This document shows positions 60,344 through 64,000 of a stretch of DNA of 64,000 bases, piece by piece. Location of the stretch: positions 3,455 through 67,454 of the forward strand of contig CAYSBW010000007.1 in the NCBI GenBank assembly GCA_964429485.1, written 5' to 3'. Source of the stretch: JAPLKB01 sp964429485 (GTDB lineage Bacteria > Desulfobacterota > Syntrophorhabdia > Syntrophorhabdales > Syntrophorhabdaceae). The position numbers and the translations under genes were made by a program. The notes below the pieces were generated by a model. It saw nothing but the letters and a program-made list of their open reading frames with translations, was not told the origin of the DNA and made no database searches. Each line of letters opens with the position of its first letter. The stretch's first letter is position 1.

Positions 60344-63300
60344 GTGGAAAAATTAGGAATATCAGGAAAAATAGCAAAGGCATTTATACAATCAAAACTT
60401 ACTCCCCTTGTTGTAATTGCTTCTATTTTGCTCGGTTTTTTTGCTGTCATTGTAACGCCGAGAGAGGAAGAGCCACAGATCATAGTGCCCATGATCGATG
60501 TTTTTGTATCCTATCCCGGAGCTTCGGCACAGGAGATCGATGAGAGAGTCTCAAAGCCCATGTCCAAATTTCTCTGGGAAATAAAAGGTGTGGAGTACAT
60601 TTATACCATGTCGCATCCAGGCATGAGCATGGCCATAGTGAGATTCAAAGTGGGCGAGGATATGGAAAAAAGCCTTGTCAATCTTTATAACAAGCTCATG
60701 TCCAATTATGACAAAATCCCCCCCGGTGTTTCTCAGCCCTTTGTCAAACCGAAATCAATTGACGATGTTCCGATTCTTGCATTCACATTCTGGAGTTCAA
60801 AATACAGCGGATACGAACTGAGGAGAGTTGCCCTTGAAGTTTGTGAAGAACTCAAGAAAGATAGTGATATATCGGAATTCAATATTACAGGTGGTCAGAA
60901 GAGGCAAATCAGAATAGAGCTCGATCCTCTGCGCTTAAGGGCATACAATACCTCACCCGGTCATATAGCTGGTGTTCTTGAAAAGGCAAATTTTTTCATT
61001 CCTTCAGGAAAATTCCCGTCAGAAAACAGAGAATTTATTGTTGAAACAGGGGGTTTCCTGAAAAACAAAGAAGATGTGGAGAATATTGTTGTTGGTGTTT
61101 TTAATGGGAAACCAACCTACTTACGGGATATTGCCCGTATAACTGACAGACCGGAAGAACCTGCAAACTATGTTTTTATGGGTTTTGGCCCTGCATCAAA
61201 AAAGAAGCTTGCAGGCCAGTATGAAGCTGTTACTATTTCGATTGCAAAGAAAAAAGGCACCAATGCTACCCATATAGCAGAAAGGGCATTCGATAAAATC
61301 GAGGCATTGAAAGGTGGTCTGATCCCGTCTGGTGTTCAGATAACTAACACAAGAAACTACGGAGAGACAGCAAAGGAAAAATCTGATGAACTTCTCAAGC
61401 ATATGCTGATCGCCGCACTTTCAGTGACAATTCTGATTGCTTTTGCACTCGGGTGGAAAGAATCTATTGTAGTGGCTGTTGCAGTCCCTGTCACGCTTGC
61501 ACTTACAATACTTGTCACCTATCTTTATGGATACACCCTTAACAGGGTTACTCTTTTTGCCCTTATTTTTTCTATAGGAATACTTGTGGATGATGCCATA
61601 GTTGTTGTGGAAAATATACACAGGCATTTTAAAATGGGCAAGGTTGATATTAAGACAGCAATACTTGCTGTTGAAGAAGTGGGTCAGCCGACAATTCTGG
61701 CAACATTTACAGTAATAGCAGCTCTCCTCCCCATGGCTTTTGTATCGGGACTTATGGGCCCTTATATGAGACCCATACCGGTCGGAGCCTCGGCTGCAAT
61801 GATAATTTCACTTCTGATTGCCTTTATAATAAGCCCCTGGCTTAGTTTTATCGTGCTGGGAAAAACGAAGAATGTTGTAGTAGAGGATAAAGAGGAAAAG
61901 GGTTTTATAGGGAAATTCAATAAAATATATGAAAAAAGTTTGAGAGAACTACTTGAAAATAAAAAGAAAAGGTTCATTTTCTTTTCCATTACAGGCGGAC
62001 TTCTGCTTGCATCCTTCCTTCTTGTACCTTTAAAACTTACCACAGTAAAGATGCTCCCCTTTGACAATAAAAGCGAGTTACAGATTGTGATAGATATGGA
62101 TGAAGGTACAACCCTTGAAGAAACCGGTGCACTTGTAAAAGAGACAGGAGAATATCTGAAAACCGTATCAGAGGTGGATAATTTTCAGTCTTATGTAGGA
62201 ACTTCCGCACCTTTTAACTTTAACGGTCTGGTGAGACATTATTTTCTGAGATCAACAGGGAATCTGGCTGACATTCAGGTAAACTTTGCGGGCAAGGATG
62301 ACAGAAAGGCACAAAGTCATGATATTGCAGGAAGGATCAGGCCTGATATAAAGGAAATTGCCGACAAGTATAATGCAAGAGTAAAGGTGGTGGAAATACC
62401 CCCGGGGCCTCCGGTGCTCAGTACTCTCGTTGCAGAAATCTACGGTCCTGATTTTGACCGTCAGATAGAAATAGCCAATGATATTAAAGGAATATTCGAG
62501 AAAACCAAAGGTGTTGTCGATGTGGACTGGTATGTAGAGGCAGGCCAGAAAAAAGTTATTTTTGATGTTGACAAAGAAAGGGCAGCCCAAAATGGAATTG
62601 ATACGGAAACCATTGCGAGAGCTGTACGGATGGTGCTGGGAGGGATTACAGCGGGACTTGCCCATTTTGAAAAAGAAAAAGAGCCTGTCGAGCTGTTTTT
62701 AAGGGCAGCCCTCCCTGAGAGATCAGGAATATCCTATCTAAGCAGTATTGCAATCCCCGACAGATCGGGCAACATGATCCCTCTCTCAGAACTTGTTACA
62801 GTCAGAGAAAGCAGGCTTGACAGGACAATTTACAGGAAAAATCTTAAGAGGGTTGTCTATGTGATAGGCGATGTGGCAGGTGCAGAAGAAAGTCCTGTCT
62901 ATCCTATTTTGAAAATGAAAGACAAGATAAAAAATCTTAAGCTTCCTGAAGGTTATGAATTAAAGCAGTACTCTGCTGTACAACCCTGGCTTGAAGATAC
63001 CTATTCCATGAAATGGGATGGTGAATGGCATATTACCTACGAGGTTTTCCGGGATCTGGGAATGGCCTTTGCAGCAGTCCTTGTACTAATATATGTTATG
63101 GTTGTTGGGTGGTTCAAATCCTTTACAGTGCCTCTTGTAATCATGGCGCCCATACCTCTTTCCCTTGTGGGAATTCTGCCGGGTCATGCAATCATGGGAG
63201 CCTTCTTTACAGCTACATCCATGATAGGTTTTATTGCAGGAGCAGGTATTGTTGTAAGGAATTCCATAATTCTTGTGGATTTCATAAACCTGAAGCTTTC

Positions 63301-63532
63301 GGAAGGGGTGTTGCTTGAAGAGGCTGTTGTTCAGGCGGGAATAATTAGATTCAGGCCTATGTTACTCACTGCTGCGGCTGTTGTTGTAGGCTCGTCGGTA
63401 ATACTATTTGACCCCATATTCCAGGGTATGGCAATTTCTCTTATGGCTGGTGAAGTAGCTGCAACGCTACTTTCAAGAACCATGGTTCCTGTGCTCTATT
63501 ACAGGCTGAAAAACAGGGAAGGTGTTAAGTAA
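60344..63532 (+). CDS. RND-family efflux pump (AcrB-like, HAE superfamily)
   Basis: 1062 residues. Start is GTG with AGGAAGG about 9 bp upstream. The N-terminus has VTPREEEPQIIVPMIDVFVS and YPGASAQEIDERV, and the membrane-segment-4 Asp pair is in GILVDDAIVVVENIHRH. Two large periplasmic loops and twelve membrane segments are present. The EEEPQI sequence places it in the group of AcrB relatives that accompany TolC and HlyD-like adaptors in many deltaproteobacteria and differ from the classic MexB type found at 39-42 kb. The substrate is unknown. Confidence 0.94.
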   Translation: MEKLGISGKIAKAFIQSKLTPLVVIASILLGFFAVIVTPREEEPQIIVPMIDVFVSYPGASAQEIDERVSKPMSKFLWEIKGVEYIYTMSHPGMSMAIVRFKVGEDMEKSLVNLYNKLMSNYDKIPPGVSQPFVKPKSIDDVPILAFTFWSSKYSGYELRRVALEVCEELKKDSDISEFNITGGQKRQIRIELDPLRLRAYNTSPGHIAGVLEKANFFIPSGKFPSENREFIVETGGFLKNKEDVENIVVGVFNGKPTYLRDIARITDRPEEPANYVFMGFGPASKKKLAGQYEAVTISIAKKKGTNATHIAERAFDKIEALKGGLIPSGVQITNTRNYGETAKEKSDELLKHMLIAALSVTILIAFALGWKESIVVAVAVPVTLALTILVTYLYGYTLNRVTLFALIFSIGILVDDAIVVVENIHRHFKMGKVDIKTAILAVEEVGQPTILATFTVIAALLPMAFVSGLMGPYMRPIPVGASAAMIISLLIAFIISPWLSFIVLGKTKNVVVEDKEEKGFIGKFNKIYEKSLRELLENKKKRFIFFSITGGLLLASFLLVPLKLTTVKMLPFDNKSELQIVIDMDEGTTLEETGALVKETGEYLKTVSEVDNFQSYVGTSAPFNFNGLVRHYFLRSTGNLADIQVNFAGKDDRKAQSHDIAGRIRPDIKEIADKYNARVKVVEIPPGPPVLSTLVAEIYGPDFDRQIEIANDIKGIFEKTKGVVDVDWYVEAGQKKVIFDVDKERAAQNGIDTETIARAVRMVLGGITAGLAHFEKEKEPVELFLRAALPERSGISYLSSIAIPDRSGNMIPLSELVTVRESRLDRTIYRKNLKRVVYVIGDVAGAEESPVYPILKMKDKIKNLKLPEGYELKQYSAVQPWLEDTYSMKWDGEWHITYEVFRDLGMAFAAVLVLIYVMVVGWFKSFTVPLVIMAPIPLSLVGILPGHAIMGAFFTATSMIGFIAGAGIVVRNSIILVDFINLKLSEGVLLEEAVVQAGIIRFRPMLLTAAAVVVGSSVILFDPIFQGMAISLMAGEVAATLLSRTMVPVLYYRLKNREGVK

Positions 63533-64000
63533 GCCAAGCCAGAACATTATAAATCCGTTACTTTTTTTACCATTGATACCCAGAACCTCATTTGATAGCA
63601 TTAAACATAATTAAACAGATATCGCAATTAAAAAATCAGTAAAAACAACAGACAGCATTGCTAAACTACCATAAGGTCTCAGCAGGTAATGTTTTGTTTA
63701 AGGAATTACAATGAGAAAAAAGACAAGGTTGCACAGATTCAGGTAAAGCCTCTTTTTTTGCTGCAATAGAGATGTATTTGCCGCCATTCATCTTTTGATC
63801 CATATTCAGGGATTCGAGGGTGCCTCGTCCGCACTTGCAAACAAAGTATGACACAGACGGAGCATTTTGTAATTAACAATAGTTAAAATTAGGGCTGTTT
63901 TTCTTTTTGTTGTGCTTTTGAGGGAGGAGATCACCTGGTTTTCAACGAAGAATTGAGCCGTAATGTCTTTGCAGTCTTCGTTGATAAATTTCTACCCGCC
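63533..64000. other. Region after the second RND operon up to the window end
   Basis: 468 bp with no gene that I can support. No terminator follows the RND stop. A minus-strand 62-codon frame (63666-63854, GTG start) has four Cys but no recognisable family. A plus-strand frame is open from about 63880 to the edge, preceded by GGGAGGAG, and a minus-strand frame ends at 63942. One may belong to a gene beyond the window. Confidence 0.3.

Noticed and set aside
63666..63854. 62-codon minus-strand frame with four Cys
   Set aside because: Weak GTG start without a ribosome site and no recognisable family.
63934..64000. Partial gene (possibly a transposase) entering at the window edge
   Set aside because: Only about 20 codons are visible on either strand, too few to support any call.

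Overview
The window is a 64 kb piece of a draft genome or metagenome scaffold (a 10-base N gap lies at 29956-29965). By eye it is roughly 40% GC, with many GTG/TTG starts, strong Shine-Dalgarno sequences and short overlapping operons. The gene set points to a strictly anaerobic Gram-negative bacterium of the deltaproteobacterial (Desulfobacterota) type, possibly a fermentative or syntrophic degrader of aromatic or other organic acids. The evidence is an Mla outer-membrane lipid system, RND pumps, a TRAP solute receptor, a carboxyltransferase of the glutaconyl-CoA decarboxylase type, a CooS-family protein and a tungsten aldehyde oxidoreductase with a four-cluster ferredoxin. No species can be assigned, and no sulfate-reduction genes are present here.

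Layout. 1-8.2 kb: a molybdenum hydroxylase operon (minus strand; FAD, 2Fe-2S and truncated Mo subunits, preceded by a Cys-rich small protein). It is divergent from an orphan TRAP receptor, a phenylacetate-CoA-ligase-like enzyme and a glutaconyl-CoA decarboxylase alpha subunit with a consensus promoter. 8.4-11 kb: bioF and bioA behind a BirA-like operator, next to a gene whose family works with biotin. 11-15 kb: a YchF-like NTPase, a CooS-family protein with an altered active site, and a MoaE-like protein. 15-19 kb: mlaE-F-D-C-A, in which MlaF carries a C-terminal degenerate GGDEF-like domain. 19-27 kb: a methyltransferase, a GDT1/TMEM165 cation exporter, a fdx-pyrR-pyrB-pyrC operon and secDF. 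27-36 kb: an HD + STAND NTPase + HEAT protein, serS apparently split by an unassembled insertion, housekeeping genes (GerMN protein, isochorismatase fold, tatD, msrB, adenine deaminase) and an initiator tRNA. 37-45 kb: a TetR-controlled tripartite RND pump followed by an exported acetolactate-decarboxylase lipoprotein and a phospholipase-D-fold protein. 45-57.6 kb: a DapB-like protein, an aldo/keto reductase, AorA/AorB-like subunits, a SLC13 permease, small membrane proteins, an EndoQ-like PHP protein, a MATE exporter and a two-gene YeeE/YedE transporter. 57.8-63.5 kb: a second TolC/MFP/RND efflux operon.

Most notable. (1) The upstream YeeE/YedE half-transporter has an in-frame TGA exactly where the family has its conserved Cys (ADG-Cys-PSGHGLSG). 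The frame continues for 42 codons to a stop overlapping the partner gene, and a bacterial-SECIS-like hairpin follows, so it is probably a selenoprotein. (2) The CooS-family protein lacks one C-cluster cysteine (replaced by Ile-Glu) and most of the proton-channel histidines, so it is unlikely to be a normal CO dehydrogenase. (3) serS contains about 117 bp of foreign sequence plus the N gap, bounded by a 9-bp direct repeat, as expected for a collapsed insertion sequence. (4) The MlaF-GGDEF-like fusion and the HD-STAND-HEAT protein are unusual architectures.
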